From Patellaria atrata CBS 101060 (Eukaryota > Ascomycota > Dothideomycetes > Patellariales > Patellariaceae), in assembly GCA_010093705.1 (NCBI GenBank), contig MU006089.1, forward strand, positions 3,071,838-3,135,837: DNA of 64,000 bases, in the 5' to 3' direction. This document shows, in pieces, positions 23,245 through 34,938 of the stretch (the first letter of the stretch is position 1; each line of letters starts with the position of its first letter). The position numbers and the translations under genes are program-made. Under the pieces are notes generated by a model, which saw nothing but the letters and a program-made list of their open reading frames with translations, did no database searches and was not told where the DNA came from.

Positions 23245-26200
23245 ATGGAGGCTGAGCCTAAACCAGATCAGGCAGAAAGAGCCCCGTCCATCTCCCAGAA
23301 TTCCATAAGAGCTCGAGAGCTTTACAAGTACTACAGACCCGATCAGGCTGTCACCACCACGACTTCTCAAATAACCTCTCCAGATACCACTTTGACAGCG
23401 TTCTGCCAACTGACAGCCATACGACTGAATGCGGAACGCGCCCTCATCACATTGATTGACAGTGACACGCAGTATTTTGTTGCGGAATCCACCAGAAGTC
23501 TTAACCTTCATGATACTACAACTTCTGGAGACCCAGGGGATGGATTATGGGCGGGAGTAAGGAATCCCACTCACAGAAAAAGGCAACCCTTCTGACTTTC
23601 AGCAGTGCTCGTCCACCCCTAAGGTTGGGAAGCTTTGTGAGCACACCATATGTGTACCCTCTCGCACCGACGGTAATCCATCCTATTTCGAAGTTCTAGA
23701 CCTCTCGAAGGATGAACGTTTCAAAGGCCTCCCCTTCATATCTGGGGAACCATATTACAAATACTACTGTGGGGTACCACTGCGGACAGGAACTGGGATT
23801 AACATCGGTTCACTCTTCGTCTTGGACAGGAGGATACCAGAGCCAATGAACCCTTCAAATAGAGAATGTAAGTGATCGTTTCATCTACCATGAGGAAGTT
23901 AAGGGACTGAGACAGCGGTTTTATAGTCTTTGCAACAATGGCCAGTAACGTAATGCAGTACTATGAAATGGGCCATGAGAAACGCGTGAGACAGCGCATT
24001 ATGCAGATGAACCAATGTGTAGCAACATTTGTGGAACCTGAGCATCAAAAGTCGCAGCTTTCGAAACAGAAAGCGGCGCTGGAGACACAGAATCAGTCGT
24101 CCTGGAGTCAAGCTGGGTCGCGACCCGAGGGAAGTACGACATCTTCGAAATCTCCGCTGGAAGATAAAAAGCAGACTTCGACGGAAAGCGGTGGTGATAA
24201 CTCCTCAGTCCACGAGTCGGAAGGTGAGGTAACTCCGAGGGTTACTGAGGATGATCGGACCGCTACTTTCAAGCGTGCGGCCGACCTCTTGCGCCTATCT
24301 CTTGACTTGGAGGAGGATGATGCAGCTCTCTTTATGGACAGTGTAGTGCCTGCCAACAAGCGTCAAACCGCTTCATCCACAGCTCCTGTTGGTGGAAGAA
24401 CAGAAGACCGATCCTCGGCAGCTGGGGGACGCCGGCCGTCAGTTGATCACTTTACGGTAAGAACTTCGAGCTTTCACGGGGGAGAGAGCTCTCATAATAC
24501 TCGTTCCTTCCTTTCAAGACACTCGATACCAGCTGAAGTGCTCGCATTCTCCTCCAAGAGCTCACCGGCATATTCTGATGATCCCACGGCACATCCGTCA
24601 GCTTTCACGCCTCTACTCCCCAGTGACTTGAATATCCTCTTATCTCGGCATCCTCACGGGAAATTATTCAGCTTCGAACATGGCCAGCTTGTCAACAGTT
24701 CCTCTAGCGAAGAATTATCGAAAGAATCTGCAGCGAAAATTCTCAGGAAACGTACACGACGTCCATCACAAACGGAGGCGAGACTTCTCCTGAAGCATTT
24801 TCCAAGAGCACGACAGATCATATTCATACCTCTTTGGGATACGTGAGTACTTTTTCATAAGATAGCTATCAACACGCATTAGCTTATGCAAGTTTATAGG
24901 ACCACTTCGAGATGGTCCGCTTTTTTCGCATATAATACTTCTGAGTTCCGAGCTTTCACCCACAATCCGGACTTGCTTCATTGCATTGCTTTTTGGTAAG
25001 GCACAGGAATGATTTATCTGGCGTTGACTAATGAGGATAGTAACTGCGTTATGACCGAAATCGCACGTTTAGCTGCTTTAGCAGCAGATCAGCAAAAGAG
25101 TGACTTCATTGGCTCTATCTCTCATGAGCTTAGGAGCCCTCTGCACGGTAGGTAACATTCAAGTTGGAGTTTTCATAATCTAATTTGCATTTCAGGTATC
25201 TTGGCCTCTTGCGAATTCCTTTCGGAAACGGATGCAACATCATTCCAGAAGTCACTTATCGATACCGCAGATAGCTGTGCAAGGACTCTACTTGATACTA
25301 TAAATATGGTTCTGGACTATAGTAAAATAAATGCGTTCGAAAGGAATGCGAAGACAGCTAGAAAAGCTCGACGAATAATTCCGGCTGCAATGAGCGGCAA
25401 GAATGCGCCGATTTTACAACCTTTACTTCATATTTACGGAGATGTCGATCTGGCTGCAATAACTGAAGAAGTAGTAGAAGGTGTCGCAACTGGACAGGTC
25501 TTCAAGGACTTTTCAAGCCTTGATGCTACTCAGTATTCGAGTATTTCCTCATCTAAGCCGGGCCGTACCAATCTATCGCAGATTTCTAGCGGCCGTCCGA
25601 ATGTGGAGGTGATCCTGGATATGCCACGACGAGACTGGATGTTTGTCACACAACCAGGTGCCTTTAGACGTGTCGTCATGAATTTGTTCGGTAATGCCCT
25701 GAAGTACACAGCAATGGGCCGTATAATAGTCAAACTTGAAGCAGAAGATGCTATGTATGATGCAAACGATCCCACTCGGTCTTCCGGACACCCAGAACAC
25801 GTATCCTCCTATGTGACATTGACGGTATCTGATACTGGCCAAGGGATCTCCGCTGATTACATGCGAAATAAACTCTTCCAGCCATTCGCTCAGGAGAGTC
25901 CTCTGAACCCGGGGACAGGACTTGGTCTATCATTGGTCAAATCAATTGTGAATATGTTGGGTGGTGAAATAGACATTAAGAGCGCGGTTAATGTTGGTAC
26001 ACAGGTTACAATCAGGTTCCCGATGCAGGCATCCTCTTCTCAAGGTTCCTCTGGTTCGGGAAATTCAAACCAAACACCCAGCTCCGCCGGCAGCGGAATA
26101 GAACGAGTGAAAGATGATAGCCTTGATATTGTGAGAGAGAGAGTACGGGGGAGAGTTGCAGCGATATACCCACGCAAACTAACAGTAGGTTCGCCGGAAG

Positions 26201-27699
26201 AGGCGATTGCGAATACGGTTCGTGAGGTATTGAGCAAGTATTTGACTGAATGGTTCCAGTTTTCAAAGGTTGAAGATTGGATCCCTTCGACGAAAGCCTC
26301 TGTCATAGTCATCGATGAGGCCGACTTCTCGGGGTTCTTAAAAGCTATGCCTGGAATCTTCGACAATAAGGATGAACCGGCCGTCTTAGTACTTGGTACT
26401 TCTGCATCACGCCTGACAGCCACGTCGGAATTCCCTACAGCTAGGAATTTAGAGTGGTTGTGTCGTCCGTGGGGCCCTTTCAAACTTGCCAAAGCGTTGA
26501 GGCTTTGTCTAGGCAACACTGAATTGTCATTACCAATACTTGACGAAGCTGGTTATCATCCAAGCGTTCAACCTGCTCAAACCAGTCCTATCGGTGATGT
26601 CGTAACAGTGCTCGAACAGGTCACCCTCAAGTCCGAAGGTGTCGATTCAGCAGAGATATCAATCCTGAAACAAGGCTCCGCGCTAGCAAATGAGGATAGC
26701 AGCAACGCGTGGATGGCCATGGATAGTACCGTCACCAGCCAGGGAAGTGAAGACTCCAAGGACAAGTCGCATAGCGAATTCCCATTCCCGATGAAAGAGG
26801 GCGAGCTTGTTCCCCCTGAGAAGACTGAACCAATTGCGACGAAAGAAACCGAACCGATCCCCCAGGAGGAAACAAAGCCGACTTTACCACTTCCATCTCC
26901 GGCGTATAATCGGCCATTACTTCATTTACGCCACACTCTTTCACCTACCACCACGGAGCTCTCAGCTAACGATGGAGCACCAGCGTCTCCTATGTCCAGC
27001 AAGGGCGTCATAGTGAATGCAACAGCACCACAACTTTCCCAGCCCTCATCAGTCTCCCCACGAAGCGCAATCTCTCCAGGTCTCCCTATACCAACATCAG
27101 GAACCAACCGCACCCCTCGTCTCCTACTGGTAGACGACAACCAAGTGAACCTCCGCCTTCTGCAGACCTTCATGAAAAAGCGCAATTACAACCTCATCTC
27201 CTCTGCCACCGACGGCGCCCAAGCCGTCGAGGTATTCCGAGAGCTCATGAATCAGGAACCCCCCGCACCTCCTGATATCATTTTCATGGATATCTCGATG
27301 CCGGTCATGAATGGCTTTGAAGCCACCAGACAAATCCGCGCCATCGAAGCCGCTTCGTCCGCAGCTACCGTCATGACGCCCGGGGAAACTCCGATCTCGC
27401 CCCCGTCAAGCGTGGCCTCTCCCAGCGGCGATCGCGGCAAATCCCCCATATCCCATCGTCGCCCCTCTCAGCTCAATCCTTTCGAGACGCCGGCGCCGAG
27501 TTTGGTAATCGCGCTCACGGGTCTCGCGTCTGCGCAGGACCAGGCCGAGGCGTTCGTCTCCGGTGTCGACTTGTATATGACAAAGCCTGTCAGCTTTAGA
27601 GAGGTAGGCAGGTTGTTGGATAATTGGGTGAGGAATGGGGGTGTTCGGGAAGGCGTCCCGCATGGGCCGGTCACCGGTGGGTCTTCTGGTACGGCGTAG
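23245..27699 (+). CDS. Hybrid histidine kinase: GAF, HisKA, HATPase, receiver-like segment, receiver
   Basis: Six exons (23245-23556, 23603-23867, 23927-24842, 24900-24995, 25041-25147, 25196-27699) sum to 4200 nt, 1399 residues, with all phases matching. An N-terminal GAF-type sensor spans about residues 40-195 (FCQLTAIRLNAERALITLID, CEHTICV). The H-box DFIGSISHELRSPLHG has its His near 558. N-box NLFGNALKYT (about 731), DTGQGIS and GTGLGLSLV (about 805) form the ATPase. A receiver-like segment lies at about 868-1010, then a Pro/Glu-rich linker, then a full receiver (LLLVDDNQVNLRLL, FMDISMPVMNG with Asp near 1264, MTKPVS with Lys near 1360). It should autophosphorylate and feed a phosphorelay (Ypd1-type) to Skn7/Ssk1-like regulators. 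The sensed signal and the fungal HHK group are not assigned. Confidence 0.95.
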
Positions 27700-28776
27700 G
27701 AGTGGTAAGACTTACTCACTGGATTTCGGGTGGTCATGAAGTATGAGAGATGAGCGATGAGCGATGAGTGGCTTTCTGATGTTTTCTGTGCATTTGGTGG
27801 CGTTTGTGGTGCATTGTCAGGCTTGAGATAGACGGGAAGCGAGGCGTGGGTTTTCAAGCTTTTGTATGTTGAGAAGGGGCTTGTGAGGGTGTGGTGGTTA
27901 TGATGAGTTTAATTGTAGATATAAGGGATAGAGAATTGTCATGTGATGGATTACCCTTCGCGTGAGATATATTGAGAGAGATAACACTGGATCGAGTATT
28001 CCTATCGAACTGTAATTGATTTTTAACGGGATTTAGATGTTTTCTGGACATCACTGGCGACCTATTGAGCTAGGAGTACTGGACTACGGTTCTGCACCCT
28101 ATATACGATTCTGTCACTACCGTACACCCAGTACTCCTTAATGCTCTCTTTCCCAAACAGCAGAGCCAGGAAACATGTCCAAGGGGATGGATCCCATAAG
28201 CAACCTTCAACCAAATTGGCCAGTACAGTCAACTTCAGTAGCAGACCCGCTCACTTCCCTCATCCCGCCCCCGCAAAGTCAGAGCTCACAGCCATCGCAT
28301 CGGGACACAGCACGCAGTCCCCCTATTACCAGACGCAAGCATCACAAAAACTTCGCATTCTCGTCTAAGCTGAGGTAGCTACCTACGTACCATGCCATGC
28401 CGTGCCATCTCGCCTCTCTAGCGGATATCACAAACCAAATTACACGACCGAAAAAAGCGCAGTGATGACGAAGAAAAGGGGGGGCAACAATGCCGATGAA
28501 CCAACCGAGCACATGATCTGCTTTCTTACTTTTCAGAACCCGACGACTGTGCCATATCTCCCAAAAACGCCTGATATGCAAGAACCGAAAAAGGTAGGGG
28601 GTAAGACAAGCGATGAAGAGAAACGCAATAGATGATATGAACGAAGACACGTATGCCTGTTTCAGACGTAGACGCATACGAAGAAATGATAATCCGGAAC
28701 AGATTACCATGTCGTCTGGATAAAGAAAAGATGATACCATGATAGAATCGGTGCAGACGCCAAGAGGAAGTGATTC
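27700..28776. other. Intergenic between converging histidine kinase and TAF4
   Basis: About 1.1 kb between two stop codons on opposite strands. Short GATGAGC direct repeats occur near 27,750-27,765. No gene, repeat family or RNA is recognised. Confidence 0.6.
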
Positions 28777-30561
28777 CTAATCCTTGATATCCCTAGCCCA
28801 CGCCCTACAAACCGTTTTCCTCTCCAATCCATCTGCCTCAAGAACCCTAACCACATCTCTAAACTGGATTTTCTTCCCGCGGAGCCCATCCTCCCTGAAC
28901 TCGCCCCACCTCTGCTCCTTAGCCCTGAGGTCCTTATCCACGCCACCCGGACCCGGTGAACCGGCGACACCGCCGACGTTCGTGTTGATCCGACTCGGTG
29001 TGCTGGCCCCCGAACCCGCCGTGCTCATCCACGAGTATTTAGACTTCTTTCCGAACTGCATGTTCGCCGTCGAATTGGCCGCTCTGTGTAGTACCTCCTC
29101 CGTCTGTCCTTGCTTTGCGAGCTTGTCGCGTTCCTTCTTCGTCATCTTTGTCTCAGGTGCGATCAGAGAGGTCGGGTTAGGGGTGCTGGCGCCGCCGGGT
29201 GTGGAGGGTGAGTCTGCGGTGCCGGAGTCGGCGAGACGACGCCGCTTGGTGCGCGCGGCGATACGGGCTTCTTCGTGCTTGCGGTCGGTGGTGGCTACGG
29301 TTCGAAGTTGGATTGCGAGGGTGCTGGAGAAGGATATGGTGGGCTGGGGAGTTGGTGGGGGGTCGGTGGGGGGTGTTGGTAGTCGAGCGGCGTTTGGTGA
29401 ACGAGGACCTTATAAGAGTCTGTCAGTTTATGGTCTCGGGATCACATCAATCTTCATACCTTTCCCAGGAATTGTCCCCGGACTGATGGCACTGTCGGGC
29501 ATATCCCACGCTGTGTTGGATACACTCTTCTGTATGGCTTTGATCGACTTGGTTGCGCCGTCGCCTACAGCCAACGATGCCCAGTCCGGGGGAACGTCAC
29601 CATTGGAGCCGATTTGACGAGCGCGAGTTAGAGCATATGAATCTTCTACGACTCCACGTATACGCTCTTGAGTAGCCAGAGAAAGAATGGTAAGGATGTC
29701 CGCGTAAGTACCAGGCATAACGATACTACTAGCTTGTGCAGATATGATGGCGCCATTAGGCCCAGTTCCAGTGATCATGCTTTGATTTTGAAAAGTCAGT
29801 TCTGGTTTCCTGTCGTACAAACCGTTTACGTCGATGCGAACGCCGCTCTCAAGGCCTCTGTCGTGAAGCCGCTTGCGGAGAGTGTTGCCATAAAGGAAGG
29901 GATCATTCAAATGGATTGCCTGGTGCTCGTTAAAAGCTCTTGCGGCCCTCTTGTACTTCTCTTCTATACTCCGTTCGACATCTTTTTCTGAGATACCCGC
30001 ATTCTGATTCAACTGGCCTGCTCCTTGAAGCGCCGAAAATCCATTACTACGCTGCGACCACACGTTAAAGCTCGTATTAGGGGAAAGGGTAGCCGAAGAT
30101 TGTGTGTTAAAAGACAGGTCCGCGCCGTGCTGGTTGCGATAGGTTCCAGTCAAATAGTTTTCTTCTTCTCGTAGATCTACTCCAGAGACAGCCATGACAT
30201 CACTTATTTCATTGATATCGGTCGATCTATCAGCCTTCTCCAGCTTATCTGATTTTTCCGCAGGACGCTGAGGAGGTCCCATAGTGCCAGCTGCTGGACG
30301 GGATGCGGGAACTGCATTGTACGACTGTGGAGCGTGGAATGAGACGGGAGAATGCTGTGACTGATTTGGCGCTGTAGATGGGAAAGGGGGAAAACTCAGG
30401 GGAGAATGCGCGGATTGAGGGGGACCTTGGGGAGAAGATAACGTTGGAGAACCAGTGTAAGGAGATCCAGGATAAGAGTCGAGCCTTTGTCTCTTATTTG
30501 GGGGGAGTGAGAGCTCGCCATTGGTAGGCGGCTGACCGCCATACGGAGCGTAGTTTGACAT
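28777..30561 (-). CDS. TAF4: TFIID subunit TAF4
   Basis: Exons 30561-29460 and 29408-28777 (51-nt intron, GTATGA...TATAAG) give 577 residues. The N-terminus is Pro/Ser/Gln-rich with a KRQRLD motif. The conserved TAF4 C-terminal region begins with DVMAVSGVDLREEENYL, includes ARAFNEHQAIHLNDPFLYGNTLRKR and ILTILSLATQERIRGVVEDSYALTRARQ, and continues in exon 2 with PTISFSSTLAIQL, KMTKKERDKL and ASTPSRI. TAF4 holds a histone-fold that pairs with TAF12 in the TFIID core at RNA polymerase II promoters. The intron falls inside the conserved region and reading on through it would stop 11 codons later. It is divergent from YSH1 across 608 bp. Confidence 0.92.
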
Positions 30562-31169
30562 TGTAGCAGATCTCGTCGTTCGAAAGAGAGATGATATATA
30601 TGTCCTTTAAAGAAGGTAGAGAAGGTAGAAAGGCCGACTGAGGAGGTTAGGTAGGTGTTGCGGCCAGCCGGGGGCGCTGGGGGGTTATCTTCTATTTGAG
30701 TCGAACATCTGCGGCGACTGATCTTGCGGGTCACAAGCCGATGTACCCTACTGTACTGTCGCGATCCACGGGACTATTCTTGAATCTTGAACGTGGTCGA
30801 AATTATGAATGGGAATCATTCATTCTATTGATGATATTGTCCTTGGACTATCGTGACAAGAGGAAAGGAAAAGCAGAAGGTCTAAGTCTTGGCACCCGAC
30901 AGGCAGAGTCAGAGCTTCGTCTCGGTCAAATTAATTTCCGGTTCTTACAGTAAATTTGATTACATACATGCGTGGAGCACAAAAGTTACAGAATATTTGA
31001 GAGTATCTCATCGATATCACGTTTTTCCTTTGTGCTTCCAAAGTGCCAAACAACATTCCACCATCCAAGTCTTACAAGGTTTGCTCCATAACTGACGTAG
31101 AACGATACATACAAGGCGCTACAGATCCTATCGCGGACATCATATGCAATTACCACTAAGTAGGTCGTG
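30562..31169. promoter_or_regulatory. Divergent promoter between TAF4 and YSH1
   Basis: 608 bp separate the TAF4 start (minus) and the YSH1 start (plus). No other gene is supported here. Both products act on polymerase II transcripts, one at initiation and one at 3'-end formation; co-regulation is a guess from position. Confidence 0.55.
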
Positions 31170-34160
31170 ATGGCGACAAAGAGGAAGCTCGCCGCGATGG
31201 GCCCAGGCGATGATGAACCCGTCGACCCATCCGATGAGCTGTCTTTTGTATGCTTGGGCGGAGGGAATGAAGTAGGACGATCGTGCCATATCATACAATA
31301 CAAAGGAAAGACAGTAATGGTAGGCATCACTCTGACCTTCACAAGAACCTTGAGCTGATCGATCATGTTTGATAAAAGCTTGATGCTGGAATGCATCCCG
31401 CGTACGAGGGATTAGCTGCCTTACCTTTCTACGATGAGTTTGACCTCAGTACAGTAGACGTCCTCCTAATCAGCCAGTGAGTTGTTTTCATCTTCTTACT
31501 TGGCTATTACTAGCGACGGACATCACATATCAGAGATGGGACATGACCTTGTTGGGTTGGAGGATTTCAATATTATAGCATTTTGGTCTGATAATGCGGG
31601 CCATAAACATCATTTGGAATAAGGAAGCAAATAAATATATCCCCATCTTGTATATCAGAAACAATGGAAACACTTTTGCTTCTCATTCTCCGATGATGAT
31701 TGTGCTCTTGATTGTCCACGTCGTCCGTCATATCCAGATCATGTCCAGTGGAGTATCTCTGTGCGTTTTGTTTGACGTAAGCTAATCCAGTATCCTTACA
31801 GTTTCCACGTCGATCATGCTGCCTCTCTACCATATGTGCTTGCGAAAACCAACTTCAAGGGCAAGGTGTACATGACGCATGCTACAAAAGCCATCTACAA
31901 ATGGATCATCCAGGACAGTGTCAGGTTGGGGAATGCACAATCTTCCTCCGAACAAAAGGTCCAACTATACACGGAAGCAGATCACCTTGCAACATTCGAC
32001 AGAATAGAAGCTATCGGCTATCACACCACCCATTTCGTATCCTCCATACGTATCACACCATATCCTGCAGGTCATGTTCTAGGAGCAGCAATGTTCCTTA
32101 TTGAAATTGCAGGTCTAAACATTCTCTTCACAGGCGATTACTCCCGGGAACAGGACCGCCATCTTATCTCCGCAGAAATTCCCAAGAACGTTAAAATCGA
32201 TGTTCTAATCACAGAGAGCACGTTCGGTATCTCATCGCACATCCCTCGATTAGAGAGAGAAGCAGCGCTCATGAAATCGATAACGGGGATTCTGAATCGA
32301 GGAGGACGAGCTCTTCTCCCAGTGTTTGCCCTTGGCCGTGCTCAGGAACTACTCTTGATTTTGGAGGAATACTGGGGGAAACATCCCGAATATTCTAAGT
32401 ATCCGATCTACTATGCATCAAATCTAGCACGGAAATGTATGACCATCTACCAGACCTTCATCGATTCCATGAATGATAATATAAAACGCATGTTCCAGCA
32501 GAAGATTGCGGACTCGAGCAACGACGACCAAAGCAGGGGCGGTCCATGGGACTTCAAATACGTCCGTTCGCTCAAGTCTCTGGATCGATTCGACGACGTG
32601 GGAGGTTGCGTCATCCTAGCCACACCGGGTATGATGCAAAACGGAGTCTCCCGCGAACTTCTCGAAAGATGGGCGCCAGACCCAAAGAACGGAATCGTCA
32701 TGACCGGCTACAGCGTCGAAGGCACAATGGGAAAGCTCATCATGAATGAGCCGGACCAGATTACCGCAGTCATGACCAAGCGTACGAACGTCAACGCCCG
32801 CGGTGTCGGCCGGGAAGGCGAGCAGATCCTGATTCCCAGACGCTGTAGCGTGCACGACATCAGTTTCGCGGCCCACGTTAGCGGCGTCGAGAACAAAGAC
32901 TTCATCGAAGAGGTCGCGGCGCCCGTCGTCATCCTCGTCCACGGCGAAAAACACAACATGATGCGCCTGAAATCCAAGCTCCTCTCCCTCAACTCCGACA
33001 AAGCCCTGCCCGTAAAGGTTTACTCCCCAGCCAACTGCGAGGACCTCCGCATCCCCTTTAAAACAGAAAAAGTCGCCAAGGTCGTTGGCAAGCTCGCCTC
33101 CATCCCGCCAACCCTCGCATTCCGCTCCAAAACCTCCCCCGAGAGCGAAGCCTCTGAATCGGTAGAGGAACACCAACCGCAAATCATCCAAGGCGTTCTC
33201 GTCCAGAACGATTTCAAAATGAGCCTCATGGCGCCTGAGGATCTCCGCGAATACGCCGGCCTCTCCACCACGACGATCATGTGCCGACAGCGCATCACGC
33301 TCTCCGCGGCCGGCGTCGCCCTAATCCACTGGGCGCTCGAGGGCACCTTCGGCGCCGTGTCCCAAACGACCTTCAAAGATGAGGCCGTCAACGGGAAGAG
33401 AGAGGCGCCGACTAACGGCCACAGGGACGTCGCGGACGAGGAAATCTCGCGCGAGACAACGGCGTTCAAGGTCATGGATTGCGTGACTGTGAAGTGCGGT
33501 CCGGCTGGCGCGGTGGAGGTGGAGTGGGAGGGCAACATGGTGAATGATGGCATCGCGGACGCCGTGTTGGCCGTTTTGTTCAGTGTTGAGAGTAGTCCTG
33601 CCGCTGTGAAGCGTGAGTTTTTCTTTCCTCTTATTATCCCTTTTGCAATCCACCCACAAAAAGAAAAGAATGAAAAAAAAAATGAAAAAGCTTCCTCATA
33701 CTCACACCATCCCAAACAGCCAATTAACACCACTAACAAACCCAACCCAGAATCCTCCTCCAAACAAACCCACTCCCACATGCACTCCCCATCCCTTTCC
33801 CCCCCCGGGGCCCAAAAACCAATCCAAAACCCCCACGCTTCCCCCTCCCCCTCAACGCGGCTCAGCAGACTCTGCATGTTCCTTGAAGCGCAATTCGGGT
33901 CCTCCGCCGTATCGCCTATACCTCATCCCCGCATTTCCAATCCCTCCTCTGACCCCTCTAACCCCGACGAAACAACCGAGCTCAAGCGCCTGCACGCCCT
34001 CGGTATTCCGATTCCAGGTATTTTAATAAAGGTTGATAAGCAGGAAGCGCGGATCTGGCTTGAGGAGTTGGATGTTGAGGCGTCCAGCGCCGTGCTTAGG
34101 GAGAGGGTGCGTGCGGTGGTTGAGCGGGCGGTGGAGGTTGTGAGTCCGATGTGGGGATAG
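31170..34160 (+). CDS. YSH1: CPSF-73 / Ysh1, pre-mRNA 3'-end endonuclease
   Basis: Four exons, 31170-31319, 31379-31476, 31802-33612 and 33751-34160, sum to 2469 nt, 822 residues. Splicing rebuilds the metallo-beta-lactamase core: [25 protein letters not shown], and [18 protein letters not shown] with the zinc-binding HxHxDH at about residues 83-88. Beta-CASP features follow ([45 protein letters not shown]). The C-terminal Ysh1 region ends [11 protein letters not shown] and [11 protein letters not shown]. The enzyme cuts pre-mRNA after the polyadenylation signal as part of cleavage and polyadenylation factor. Intron 2 is 325 nt, far longer than others here, and splits the catalytic motif between SH and FHVDH; intron 3 is 138 nt, stop-free and of length 3n. 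Confidence 0.95.
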
Positions 34161-34938
34161 TTTGGGGCGTAAAGGAAGTAGAGTGAGGATAAAGGAAGAG
34201 GATGGCGAAGGCGGATGGGGTGGATATGTACCGGGACGAACGGGGAGGGTTGGGAGAACTTGGGCCGTCGGTCAGTGGAGATTTCAAGATTTGGGATGGC
34301 GGGAGCAGGATTGCTGGGTTAGCTAGATGGGTAGTTAGGTAGTTTGGCTCTTTGAGCAGGGTGTATCGTTTAACCTAAGGTAATCTACTTTACATGTGCA
34401 TGTTTCCTAAACCTGTGGTGAACCTAAACTTTTAAGGGAATGGGAAGAAAGGGAAGTCGTGGTCTGAAGGCACAGCCCTGACACCAATTCCAATCCTCTA
34501 GTGTGATAAACCGTGATAAACCGTGGTCCGTGCCATATTTTCCGTTTCCGTCGTCCATAAGTCCGTCCAAAATTGATTAGGGGTGAAAGGGAATATCAGG
34601 AAGAAAGTGGTAAGTACAGATAAAAGGAAAAGGGGATGAGTGAAGATCCGAAGGAAAATTGTAAAAGTACAAATCGCCACCATTAAAGAACCAATTAGGA
34701 CTTATCCGACCAATGCTTCATCCCAATGTAGGTCGTCCATGCTGACATGTGTATATTTGACGAGAAACATCGCGAAACCTTTCTAGAAAGTACGATACTA
34801 CGTGGAATAGCTATGCGTAGCCGTTTCTCAAGGAGCGTGAGCTGGCATATTGACGCCGGTACGGTAATGGAGGATCCTGTAACCGACACTATAGAAAATC
34901 ATCGGTTTTAAGTTCGACCTAGTGGTAGGGATGAAAAC
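34161..34938. other. Intergenic between converging YSH1 and GNAT gene
   Basis: 778 bp between two stop codons. One CCTAAGGTAA motif lies near 34,375. No gene is supported. Confidence 0.6.

Noticed and set aside
28784-29617. 277-residue plus-strand open frame
   Set aside because: Antisense to TAF4 exon 2 and the intron; no domain-like sequence.
33020-33877. 285-residue minus-strand open frame
   Set aside because: Antisense to the GC-rich 3' half of YSH1.
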